A stretch of 28,351 nucleotides of DNA from the NCBI GenBank assembly GCA_900548215.1, contig URJI01000028.1, positions 1-28,351 of the forward strand, written 5' to 3'. Source of the stretch: an uncultured Coprococcus sp. Its GTDB lineage: Bacteria; Bacillota; Clostridia; Lachnospirales; Lachnospiraceae. This document shows, in pieces, positions 16,835-24,758 of this stretch; position 1 is the stretch's first letter, and the number at the start of each line of letters is the position of its first letter. A program made the translations under genes and the position numbers. The notes under the pieces are model-generated. The model was not told where the DNA came from. It did no database searches and saw nothing but the letters and a program-made list of their open reading frames with translations.

Positions 16835-19411
16835 TTATTTTTCATTCTCAGCCCTCAGGTCAGTGCCGTCATAATCTATCACTATAGCCGACTGTGTGCT
16901 CACGCTGCCAGCAAGTATCATCTTTGCAACCAGTGTCTCCACATTCTTCTGCAGATATCTCTTGAGCGGTCTTGCACCATACACCTGATCATATCCCTGA
17001 TCGATGATGTGCTGCTTTGCGCTTTCCGTAAGCTTGATCGCAATCTCTCTGTCTGCCAGTCTGCTGTTGAGATCAGCCATAAGAAGATCAACAATACCAC
17101 TTATGTTGTCCTTGGACAGTGCCCTGAATGTTATGATCTCATCGATACGGTTCAGAAACTCAGGTCTGAATCTGCTCTTTAGCTGAGCCATTACATCATT
17201 CTTCAGTTCATCTGTGATCTCTCCGCCAACAGCTGCTATATCCGCACCACCGATATTTGATGTCATGATGATGATCGTGTTCTTGAAGTCGACCGTTCTG
17301 CCCTGGGAATCCGTGATACGTCCATCATCAAGTACCTGGAGGAGCACATTGAACACATCCGGATGTGCCTTCTCTATCTCATCAAAGAGGACAACCGAAT
17401 ACGGCTTTCTACGAACAGCCTCTGTCAGCTGACCGCCTTCATCATAACCTACATATCCCGGAGGCGCTCCTATAAGTCTTGACACACTGTGCTTTTCCAT
17501 GTATTCACTCATATCAATACGGACCATGTTCTGCTCATTGTCAAACAATGCCGCTGCAAGACTTTTTGCAAGCTCTGTCTTACCAACACCGGTTGGTCCA
17601 AGGAAGATAAATGAACCTATCGGTTTGCTAGGATCCTTTATTCCCGCCTTTGATCTGATGATCGCATCGCTGACGTAGTCAACGGCTTCATCCTGACCTA
17701 CAACTCTCTTCTTGAGTTCGCTGGCAAGATTGAGGGTCTTGCTCTTCTCGCTCTCAGTAAGCTTTGCAACAGGAATTCCTGTCCACTTGGATACGATCTT
17801 CGATATCTCATCTTCTGAAACTACCTCATGAACAAGCTCCCTCTCCTTATCTGAAGCTGTGGACTCAGCCTCTGCAAGCTCTTTCTGGATTGCCGGAAGC
17901 TTACCATACTGAAGCTCTGCTGCCTTGTTCAGATCATAATTTCTCTGTGCAGCCTGAATATCAGCCTTGACCTGCTCCATCTCTTCCTTGAGGATCCTTA
18001 TCTTCTCAACTGCAGCCTTTTCGTTCTCCCACTTTGCTTTCAGGGAATTTGCCTGATCCTTGAGTTCTGCCAGTTCAGCCTGAAGGTCTGCCAGTCTCTG
18101 CTTTGACAGATTATCCTCCTCCTTCTTAAGGGCTGTCTCCTCAATCTCCAGCTGCATTATCTTACGTGTGATCTCATCCACTTCAACAGGCATTGAATCA
18201 AGCTCTGTCTTGATCATGGCACACGCCTCATCAACAAGATCTATGGCCTTATCTGGCAGGAATCTGTCTGTTATATATCTGTTTGAAAGAACCGCTGCGC
18301 TTACAAGGGCACCATCTGATATCTTAACTCCATGGAACACTTCGTATCTCTCCTTGATTCCTCGAAGGATAGATATGGTATCCTCAACGGTTGGTTCATC
18401 CACCATAACCGGCTGGAAACGTCTCTCAAGAGCCGCATCTTTCTCTATATACTGTCTGTACTCATTCAGTGTTGTGGCACCAATACAATGCAGCTCACCT
18501 CTGGCGAGCATAGGCTTAAGCATGTTGCCCGCATCCATTGCACCGTCAGTCTTGCCTGCTCCAACGATAGTGTGAAGCTCATCGATGAACATGATCACTT
18601 CACCCTCAGACTTCTTCACCTCATCAAGGACATTCTTAAGTCTCTCTTCAAATTCACCTCTGTACTTTGCACCAGCTACAAGAGCTCCCATATCAAGTGC
18701 AAATATCTTCTTGTTCTTAAGTCCCTCTGGCACATCACCTCTGAGTATCCTCTGTGCAAGTCCCTCTACAACCGCAGTCTTACCTACACCAGGCTCACCG
18801 ATGAGCACCGGATTGTTCTTTGTCTTCCTTGACAGGATCCTGATTACATTTCGTATCTCGGCATCACGTCCGATTACCGGGTCAAGCTTCTGCTGTCTTG
18901 CCCTCTCTACCAGATCATATCCAAACTTCTCCATCGCCTCATATGAGCTCTCCGGATCATCACTGTCCACCTTGTGGTTGCCTCTGATCTCTGCAAGTTC
19001 CTTGAGAAATGCATTCCTACTTACTCCCCAGCCTTTGAGAAGCTCCTTGACATCCGAATCAGCCTTATCCACCATACCGAGGAACAAATGCTCAACAGAC
19101 ACATATGTATCGCCCATCTGCTTTGCTTCCTTCTCTGCCTGGATGAGAGCCTTTGAAAAGTTATTTCCGGCATACATATTGCCACCGCTGACCTTCGGCA
19201 ATCTTGCAAGCTTATCCTCTACCGCATTCACAGCACCAGTAACATTCACGCCCATCTTCTCAAATATCTTGGCTATCAAACTGTCATCTATCTCAAGCAA
19301 GCCAGCCAAAAGGTGCATCTGCGTAAGTTCCTGATTGTCGTACTCCAGAGCTTTTTCTTTGGCCTTTTCTACAACTTCCAACGATTTACGTGTGTATTTA
19401 TCCATCTCCAT
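16835..19411 (-). CDS. clpB: ATP-dependent disaggregase ClpB (Hsp100)
   Basis: A hexameric AAA+ chaperone that pulls polypeptides out of aggregates together with the DnaK system. The 858 residues are typical of ClpB. An N-terminal Clp repeat domain (about 1-145) is followed by a first AAA+ domain with Walker A GEPGVGKT (205-212) and a Walker B FIDELH (275-280), a coiled-coil middle domain (about 400-530) that separates ClpB from ClpC/ClpA-type proteins, and a second AAA+ domain with GPTGVGKT (605-612). The ATG at 19411 has GGAGGT 8 nt upstream. A perfect CIRCE operator overlaps its promoter, so it belongs to the HrcA heat-shock regulon (known for CIRCE). It is transcribed alone. Confidence 0.98.
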   Translation of the reverse strand: MEMDKYTRKSLEVVEKAKEKALEYDNQELTQMHLLAGLLEIDDSLIAKIFEKMGVNVTGAVNAVEDKLARLPKVSGGNMYAGNNFSKALIQAEKEAKQMGDTYVSVEHLFLGMVDKADSDVKELLKGWGVSRNAFLKELAEIRGNHKVDSDDPESSYEAMEKFGYDLVERARQQKLDPVIGRDAEIRNVIRILSRKTKNNPVLIGEPGVGKTAVVEGLAQRILRGDVPEGLKNKKIFALDMGALVAGAKYRGEFEERLKNVLDEVKKSEGEVIMFIDELHTIVGAGKTDGAMDAGNMLKPMLARGELHCIGATTLNEYRQYIEKDAALERRFQPVMVDEPTVEDTISILRGIKERYEVFHGVKISDGALVSAAVLSNRYITDRFLPDKAIDLVDEACAMIKTELDSMPVEVDEITRKIMQLEIEETALKKEEDNLSKQRLADLQAELAELKDQANSLKAKWENEKAAVEKIRILKEEMEQVKADIQAAQRNYDLNKAAELQYGKLPAIQKELAEAESTASDKERELVHEVVSEDEISKIVSKWTGIPVAKLTESEKSKTLNLASELKKRVVGQDEAVDYVSDAIIRSKAGIKDPSKPIGSFIFLGPTGVGKTELAKSLAAALFDNEQNMVRIDMSEYMEKHSVSRLIGAPPGYVGYDEGGQLTEAVRRKPYSVVLFDEIEKAHPDVFNVLLQVLDDGRITDSQGRTVDFKNTIIIMTSNIGGADIAAVGGEITDELKNDVMAQLKSRFRPEFLNRIDEIITFRALSKDNISGIVDLLMADLNSRLADREIAIKLTESAKQHIIDQGYDQVYGARPLKRYLQKNVETLVAKMILAGSVSTQSAIVIDYDGTDLRAENEK

Positions 19412-19454
19412 AGCTGTTTACCTCCTTATTCCCAACTAATCATTTATAGTATTC

Positions 19455-19484
19455 AAGGGAACTGATATTTATATCACTTCCCTT
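19455..19484 (-). promoter_or_regulatory. Near-perfect 30-bp palindrome at the 5' end of clpB mRNA
   Basis: AAGGGAACTGATAT and ATATCACTTCCCTT pair over 14 bp with one mismatch and a 2-nt centre. It begins about 10 bp after the -10 box, so it should be the first structure in the clpB message. It may stabilise the transcript, affect heat-dependent translation, or be a second protein-binding site. It does not match the CtsR direct repeat. Confidence 0.7.
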
Positions 19485-19494
19485 GTCTGATGAT

Positions 19495-19523
19495 AATATA
19501 TCATATCTGTTAGCACTCGTCAA
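19495..19523 (-). promoter_or_regulatory. clpB promoter
   Basis: TTGACG (19523-19518) and TATATT (19500-19495) are 17 bp apart on the minus strand. The -35 box lies in the spacer and first arm base of the CIRCE element, so bound HrcA would block RNA polymerase directly. Confidence 0.8.
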
Positions 19524-19536
19524 TACTGAGTGCTAA
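19510..19536. promoter_or_regulatory. CIRCE operator (HrcA binding site)
   Basis: TTAGCACTC, a 9-bp spacer and GAGTGCTAA give an exact match to the classical CIRCE inverted repeat. CIRCE is the binding site of the heat-shock repressor HrcA. hrcA itself is not in the window. Confidence 0.97.
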
Positions 19537-19545
19537 CATTTTGTT

Positions 19546-19580
19546 AAAAAATTTGTGAAGCCCATGTCGCAGGGCTTCAC
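19546..19580 (-). terminator. Terminator of the threonine-rich surface protein gene
   Basis: GTGAAGCCC and GGGCTTCAC pair perfectly over 9 bp around an 8-nt loop, and on the minus strand the stem is followed by AAATTTTTT. It lies 24 bp past the stop codon at 19604 and just before the CIRCE element. Confidence 0.92.
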
Positions 19581-19603
19581 AGACTTATTTCATGATTATT
19601 TTT

Positions 19604-21097
19604 TTATCTCTCTTTCTTGTAAACCACCACACCTGCAGCTCCGAGAAGGCAGACTGTCATGAGCATTATAAACCATGCCACACTGCTGTCATCTCCTGTG
19701 TTCGGAGTAGCTGTTGTGGCCTTTGTTCCCTCAGTAGTTGTCTGCTCCGTCGATGTCGCATCTGTTGTCCCCTCTGTGGTCTGCTTTTCTGTTGATACAT
19801 CCTCTGTTGTCGGTTTCTCTGTTGTAACAGCTCCGGTTGTAGGCTCTTCTGCCGTCGGTTTTTCTGTTGTTGGAGCTTCTGTAGTAACATCACCTGTCGT
19901 CGGCTCATTCGATGCCGGTGTTTTACCCTTTCCTACTACGACCTTTGCAGCAGGGGATGCATAGTAATTTTTCGTCTCACTGTATCTCACATAGTAACTT
20001 CCATCCATAAGATTCTTCATTACTGAGCCAGCACATGCAGACCAATTTTTTTTATCTTTACTATATTCCATTGCCTTTGTCAGATTTGATATCTGACCAT
20101 CATTCTTTCCGTCCACCGTCTCTGCGATTGGAACCAGTCCTGTAGGAGTTTTCTGTTTTGCCTTATCTATAGTGTAATTCTCCACTATCTGTCCATGCAG
20201 CGAATTCATTCCGGAGATCGTGACCTTTGCAGTTCCCGCATTTATATTATCAGTGTATACACAGGAATAGCTTACACCCTCGGTCAGATCCTTGCCACCA
20301 TATGAAACCGTCACAGCCGGTCTCTTTTCCTTGCCATCATACACATATGACTTTGGATTTATGCTGACTGCTATCTCTGATGTATCAGAAAGGCTTCGAT
20401 ATCGAAGTACAAAATCCGTAGCCTTAGCTCCCGTAGCGTCATCAATTATAGTTGTATTCTTTATTGAAAGTCCTTCTGGAAGAAAATCCTTTACACCGTC
20501 CAATCCATCTGCAAAGTGCTCATAATTGCCAACGCCGCTCCCATTCTTTACTGAAAATACGCAATTTTTGTCCATAAATAACTTTTCAAACCAACATGAC
20601 GAACCGTTAAGTGTAATATTTGATCCATTCTTTATACTCACTCCGTCATCAGTCATCCAACTGAGCATATCCGTATATATATTGACATTTGACACCGTGA
20701 GCAGAGCATTTGTAAAACAAATATTTCCATTTGAGATGGAAGCAGTTAAAGTACCATTCATTATGTATAAAGAATAATCAACCTCCAACATCTGAAGTGT
20801 CACACTTTTCCCGTTTAAATCCAATATGATATGCTTATTATCCTCGCCCTGATTATATCCAATGGCAAGATCCGGCTCATTTATATCACTCAATATACGT
20901 ATTGTATCCCCATTACTACATGCAACAAACGCTTCTGGAAGTGTCGCATATGATCCAACCTCTGTTCCTTCGCCATCAACAACAACTGCCACATCTCCCT
21001 CTGAAGCACGAACCAGCCAAGTGCCCTTCACTGAAAACATCACCACGGCAAGGATACATACCGTGATAAGTCTCATCAATACTCTCACTTTTTTCAT
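19604..21097 (-). CDS. Sortase-anchored surface protein with one giant-protein-type repeat
   Basis: A 497-residue cell-wall protein. Residues 1-32 are a signal peptide ending VRASEG. The next 190 residues are rich in short beta-like segments with repeated NGS/NGT/NGN turns (for example IMNGTLTASISNGN), suggesting a small beta-helix fold, but no named domain is certain. At about 245-312 is one Ig-like unit (YVYDGKEKRPAVTVSYGG, then NINAGTAKVTISGMNS) of the same type as in the giant protein at the left end. After a short segment comes a Thr/Glu/Pro-rich linker (about 395-465) with repeated TTE-type triplets, a likely wall-spanning and possibly glycosylated region. The C-terminus has TPNTGD, a hydrophobic stretch and YKKER, a sortase sorting signal. 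The ATG at 21097 has a GGGAG ribosome site. A terminator follows. Binding target unknown. Confidence 0.88.
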   Translation of the reverse strand: MKKVRVLMRLITVCILAVVMFSVKGTWLVRASEGDVAVVVDGEGTEVGSYATLPEAFVACSNGDTIRILSDINEPDLAIGYNQGEDNKHIILDLNGKSVTLQMLEVDYSLYIMNGTLTASISNGNICFTNALLTVSNVNIYTDMLSWMTDDGVSIKNGSNITLNGSSCWFEKLFMDKNCVFSVKNGSGVGNYEHFADGLDGVKDFLPEGLSIKNTTIIDDATGAKATDFVLRYRSLSDTSEIAVSINPKSYVYDGKEKRPAVTVSYGGKDLTEGVSYSCVYTDNINAGTAKVTISGMNSLHGQIVENYTIDKAKQKTPTGLVPIAETVDGKNDGQISNLTKAMEYSKDKKNWSACAGSVMKNLMDGSYYVRYSETKNYYASPAAKVVVGKGKTPASNEPTTGDVTTEAPTTEKPTAEEPTTGAVTTEKPTTEDVSTEKQTTEGTTDATSTEQTTTEGTKATTATPNTGDDSSVAWFIMLMTVCLLGAAGVVVYKKER

Positions 21098-21191
21098 AAT
21101 TCTCCCTTTCCTTTCCCGAAAACAGTCATTTCAGACTGATTGCTCTATTACCGGCACACGCTATTTTCTGCTCACATCATATGTATTGCCA

Positions 21192-21226
21192 ATATATTAA
21201 GCAATTGTACTATATATATTAAGCAA
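21192..21226. repeat. Two 13-bp direct repeats, ATATATTAAGCAA
   Basis: Identical copies at 21192-21204 and 21214-21226 have starts 22 bp apart, about two helical turns. They lie either side of the candidate -10 box upstream of the 19604-21097 gene, a position that would suit a transcription factor. AT-rich sequence makes chance repetition possible. Confidence 0.55.
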
Positions 21227-21232
21227 GGTAAA
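21204..21232 (-). promoter_or_regulatory. Weak promoter candidate for the 19604-21097 gene
   Basis: TTTACC (21232-21227) and TACAAT (21209-21204) are 17 bp apart on the minus strand, about 105 bp before the ATG at 21097. The -35 match is poor, so activation by a regulator at the flanking direct repeats is possible. Confidence 0.35.
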
Positions 21233-21251
21233 CTAGCCAACTGGCTAGTTT
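21230..21251. terminator. Inverted repeat after the 6-phospho-beta-glucosidase gene
   Basis: AAACTAGCCA and TGGCTAGTTT form a perfect 10-bp inverted repeat with a 2-bp centre, 8 bp past the stop codon at 21259. Only three T follow the stem on the minus strand. It is either a weak terminator or an operator overlapping the -35 region of the next gene. Confidence 0.5.
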
Positions 21252-21258
21252 GTCGATA

Positions 21259-22707
21259 CTACAATTCCTCTCCATTCGTCTCTATGACTTTTTTGTACCA
21301 GTAGAAAGAATCCTTCTTGTATCTGTTCAGAGTTCCACTGTTCTCATCTTCTTCTCTGTCAACATATATGAAACCATATCTTTTTTGATATCCGTTGAGC
21401 CAGCTGAGCAGATCTGTATAGGACCATGTGCAATACGCAAGCACACGACAGCCATCATCACAGGCCTTCTTAAGTTCTTCTATGTGATGTCTCAGATAAT
21501 CTATCCTGTAAGGGTCGTGTATCTCTCCATCCTCAAACTTGTCAAATGCACCGAGTCCATTTTCAGATATCACAATTGGGAGATCATATCTTGATGTGAT
21601 CTGTCTGCAACACATACGAAGTCCCATAGGGTCGATGGTCCAATCCCAGTCCGTAGTTGGCAAAAATTCATTTGCAGGGGTCTTGTAAAGTCCCGGAACT
21701 CCCTGCACTTTCGCAGTACCCTTCTTACCTGTCGTATTCATCTCATGGGTCGTTCCAACTCCGTCCATCGGATTATATTCAGCTACGCACGACTGATAAT
21801 AATTCACTCCCATAAAATCGATAAGCGATGCAGCCTTTCTGAGTATATCTTCATCTCCAGGCTCCATCTCAGGCGTCAGATTTTTGCTGTCCAGATATGC
21901 AACTGCTGCTCTTGGGTACCTTCCATATGCATACACATCCATCCAATAGAAATTATTCAGATCATCATAGTCCATCTTTGCCATGGCATTCTCAGGCTTC
22001 CTGTCATACGCATATGACGGTGTATACGCAAATGATGATCCAACCTTTGCCTCAGGGCAAATCTTCTTTAGTGCGATCACGCTCTTTGCATGAGCCATGA
22101 ATGCATGATGATTCACCTGATAGAACATCTTCTGGTCATCAACCTTTCCAGGAGGATGCATGCCCGCATTCCATCCAAGTCCGGTAAACACATTCTGCTC
22201 ATTCATGATGATCCAATATTTCACCCTGTCGCTATATCTCTCAAACAGAACCTTTGCATATCTTGTAAAATCATCTACTATACGTCTGCTCTCCCATCCA
22301 TGGTACTGCTCCTCCAGCGCCTGAGGCATATCCCAATGATATACTGTGACCATCGGCACAATACCGTACTTCACAAGTTCATTTATAAGATCATCATAGA
22401 ATTGAAGCCCCTTTTCATTCACTTCACCATTTCCGTCTGGAATTATTCTCGGCCATGATATGGAAAATCTATACGTCTTGAGTCCCATCTCTGCCATAAG
22501 AGCTATATCTTCTTTATATCTGTGATAATGATCAACTGCCTTATCACCTGTAGTTGCCTGGAATGTCTTGCCTGGGATTCTTACAAACTGATCCCAATTG
22601 GAAGGGCCTTTACCATCCTCATTCCATGCCCCTTCAACCTGATAGGCTGCTGATGCACTGCCCCACAAGAAATCTTTTGGAAATCCCTTTGATTTTTCAA
22701 AATACAT
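21259..22707 (-). CDS. GH1 6-phospho-beta-glucosidase
   Basis: A cytoplasmic glycosidase of 482 residues that probably splits phosphorylated beta-glucosides such as cellobiose-6-phosphate or aryl-glucoside-6-phosphate. The family 1 opening FPKDFLWGSASAAYQVEG is present. The acid/base Glu170 is in MNEQN and the nucleophile Glu382 is in ISENGLG. Ser435, Lys442 and Tyr444 in the LLSWLNGYQKRYG region have the spacing of the phosphate-binding Ser/Lys/Tyr known from 6-phospho-beta-galactosidase and glucosidases, where non-phospho enzymes have Glu instead of Ser; this supports a 6-phospho substrate. The ATG at 22707 has an AAGGAG site. No PTS transporter is near it, so the substrate must be brought in by a system encoded elsewhere. 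It is the last gene of the cdaA-cdaR-sirtuin run, 39 bp after the sirtuin stop. Confidence 0.92.
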   Translation of the reverse strand: MYFEKSKGFPKDFLWGSASAAYQVEGAWNEDGKGPSNWDQFVRIPGKTFQATTGDKAVDHYHRYKEDIALMAEMGLKTYRFSISWPRIIPDGNGEVNEKGLQFYDDLINELVKYGIVPMVTVYHWDMPQALEEQYHGWESRRIVDDFTRYAKVLFERYSDRVKYWIIMNEQNVFTGLGWNAGMHPPGKVDDQKMFYQVNHHAFMAHAKSVIALKKICPEAKVGSSFAYTPSYAYDRKPENAMAKMDYDDLNNFYWMDVYAYGRYPRAAVAYLDSKNLTPEMEPGDEDILRKAASLIDFMGVNYYQSCVAEYNPMDGVGTTHEMNTTGKKGTAKVQGVPGLYKTPANEFLPTTDWDWTIDPMGLRMCCRQITSRYDLPIVISENGLGAFDKFEDGEIHDPYRIDYLRHHIEELKKACDDGCRVLAYCTWSYTDLLSWLNGYQKRYGFIYVDREEDENSGTLNRYKKDSFYWYKKVIETNGEEL

Positions 22708-22746
22708 AAATATCTCCTTCGCTAATTTAACACCAACTATTTGCCA

Positions 22747-23469
22747 TCATATACTTCCCAGCACATCTCCAATCTTGTCCGCGATCAGCAGATCGGCATT
22801 TCTGTCACTCTGTGTAGGTGACATATTGATAACCACCAGCTTTCTGCCTCTGAAATATCTTATAAGCCCGGCAGCCGGATACACGACAAGTGATGTACCT
22901 CCAATTATCAATGTGTCTGCCTGTGATATATAATCGAGAGCCCGGCTCATATTCTCATCATCGAGAGCCTCCTCATAGAGTACAACATCAGGCTTTACTA
23001 TACCTCCGCATTCCTGGCACCTCGGAACGCCCTCTGACTTCACTATATACTCCAGGTCATAGAACTTGTGGCATTTTTCGCAGTAATTTCTGTGAACAGA
23101 ACCATGAAGTTCTATGACATTCTTACTGCCAGCCATTTGGTGAAGGCCATCTATATTCTGCGTGATGACAGCTTTCAGCTTACCTTGCTGTTCAAGTTCT
23201 GCCAATTTCATATGTGCCTTATTCGGCTTTGCATCTGCAAAGATCATTTTATCCTTGTAGAATCTGTAAAATTCCTCCGGATTGCTGCGATAAAAACTGT
23301 GGCTTATTATCGTCTCAGGTGGATATTTATATGTCTGATTGTACAATCCATCCACACTCCTAAAGTCTGGTATGCCACTCTCTGTGGATACCCCTGCTCC
23401 ACCAAAAAACACTATATTGTCCGATTCATCCACTATCTTCCTCAGTTCATCAATCTTTTTGACATCCAC
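22747..23469 (-). CDS. cobB: NAD-dependent protein deacylase, Sir2 family
   Basis: A 240-residue sirtuin that removes acyl groups from lysine using NAD+, giving nicotinamide and O-acyl-ADP-ribose. The NAD-binding segment GAGVSTESGIPDFRS (24-38), TQNIDGLH (103-110) and catalytic His122 in ELHGS are all present. Cys130, Cys133, Cys151 and Cys154 (CEKC, CQEC) form the zinc site. The Tyr-x-x-Arg pair that marks strong desuccinylases is not seen in the expected region, so deacetylase activity is more likely (inference). The layout is close to the Thermotoga-type bacterial sirtuin. The start is GTG at 23469 with GGAGGT 8 nt upstream. It lies 32 bp after cdaR and 39 bp before the GH1 gene, and is probably co-transcribed with both. 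Confidence 0.95.
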   Translation of the reverse strand: MDVKKIDELRKIVDESDNIVFFGGAGVSTESGIPDFRSVDGLYNQTYKYPPETIISHSFYRSNPEEFYRFYKDKMIFADAKPNKAHMKLAELEQQGKLKAVITQNIDGLHQMAGSKNVIELHGSVHRNYCEKCHKFYDLEYIVKSEGVPRCQECGGIVKPDVVLYEEALDDENMSRALDYISQADTLIIGGTSLVVYPAAGLIRYFRGRKLVVINMSPTQSDRNADLLIADKIGDVLGSI

Positions 23470-23501
23470 AATAACGCACCTCCCTGCTTCAACGTCTGCT
23501 T

Positions 23502-24758
23502 CTATTTTGCTGTCACCTTGACTGTAACCGTGCTCTGACTGTTCACAGAATAGTAATCACCGTCATCCACTTCAAGCGTGACTGTGTTCTCACCTTCTGA
23601 AAGCTTAGATGCATCTACAATTAAGCCAAGATTTTTTGCTGTGATCTTAGAAACCTCACTTGATATTCCACTCACCGTAATAGCGCTCTCACTTCCAGTA
23701 ATGATCTCATAATCATATCCAGACTGTTTATTCATTATCGTTACGTCGCTGGCTTTCACAGAAATATTTCTTGTCACAGATTTCTCTATGGCTACCTTAA
23801 CATTGATATATGCGCTGTCCCTTGTAACAACTACTCCATCTGGAAGATATTTTGATACATCAAGTGTTGTCTCAACATCACTTGTACATCCACTGATGTC
23901 CACATCATTTATCTCCAGACTGTTTATATCCTTTATGACAGCAGCATCTCCACCTATATCTACCGTTTCAGGCACATAAGTTATAGACGCAACAGCATAT
24001 GAGTCATCAGGTTCACCCTTCACACTTATCCTTACAGGTATATTCTTAGTCTTATATACAGGAACAGTTACGGCTACCGATATCTCATCATATGATAAAG
24101 TCTTGTCTGATATCTTCTCACCATCTGCGGTCACAAACTCAGGTGTACAGTTAGTCGTGATGTCATCCTTTGCATTACTGGTATTCACGGTCACCTCAGC
24201 TCTGTCAATACTAGACACAACACTGGCTGCACCCTTGATAGTTATCAGATTTGGCGCCGCTACACTGTTGCCCACCGTGTACCCCTTTGCAACCTCTCCT
24301 GTTGTAACCACCGTCACCGGTATCGACACTGTCTTTTCGTTCTCAAGTTCAACAGACATGACATTGTCAACAACAGTTATATTGACCTTCTTCCCTATAC
24401 TATTGTTGACAGCTTCAACAGTAATTGGTACAGCATTAGTTATGGATATCTTGGACATATCAGCAACTGCCTTGAAGTCAGATGCATCGAGATCCGATAT
24501 AATAGACTTTCTGCCTTTTACTACCACATCCACAGTATCACCTGAGGTTATGGTGAACAACTGATTTCTATTTGTTATAGCATCCGTATTAACCAGATTG
24601 ATTGGAACATTGCTTATTGTCTTGGTGACAGCTGAATCATCGATGTTAAGTACCAACAGCCAGACCATGAAACCAAGCAGCACCGCAAGCAGCTTCAGCC
24701 CTATATTGCTGAACAGTTTATTTTTTTTCTTCTTAACAACAGTTGTATTATCTCTCAT
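23502..24758 (-). CDS. cdaR: YbbR-domain protein, regulator of CdaA
   Basis: A 418-residue membrane-anchored protein. A basic Lys-rich start precedes one membrane segment (about 20-40, LLAVLLGFMVWLLVLNI), and the remainder is extracellular with about four YbbR repeats rich in Val/Thr/Asp beta strands (NVPINLVN, then SIPVTVVT, NIPVRISVKG and NISVKASDV mark successive units). In Firmicutes this protein binds the diadenylate cyclase CdaA and alters its activity. Its ATG at 24758 overlaps the end of cdaA by 11 bp and has AAGGAGG 9 nt upstream. The usual third gene of the group, glmM, is not next; a sirtuin follows instead. Confidence 0.95.
   Translation of the reverse strand: MRDNTTVVKKKKNKLFSNIGLKLLAVLLGFMVWLLVLNIDDSAVTKTISNVPINLVNTDAITNRNQLFTITSGDTVDVVVKGRKSIISDLDASDFKAVADMSKISITNAVPITVEAVNNSIGKKVNITVVDNVMSVELENEKTVSIPVTVVTTGEVAKGYTVGNSVAAPNLITIKGAASVVSSIDRAEVTVNTSNAKDDITTNCTPEFVTADGEKISDKTLSYDEISVAVTVPVYKTKNIPVRISVKGEPDDSYAVASITYVPETVDIGGDAAVIKDINSLEINDVDISGCTSDVETTLDVSKYLPDGVVVTRDSAYINVKVAIEKSVTRNISVKASDVTIMNKQSGYDYEIITGSESAITVSGISSEVSKITAKNLGLIVDASKLSEGENTVTLEVDDGDYYSVNSQSTVTVKVTAK

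Noticed and set aside
16814..19334. Long plus-strand open frames within clpB (up to about 249 codons)
   Set aside because: They lie antisense to a fully conserved clpB, show no recognisable domain and lack ribosome sites.
19455..19484. The palindrome before clpB as a CtsR operator
   Set aside because: CtsR binds a GGTCAAA-type direct heptad repeat; this is an inverted repeat with no such heptad.
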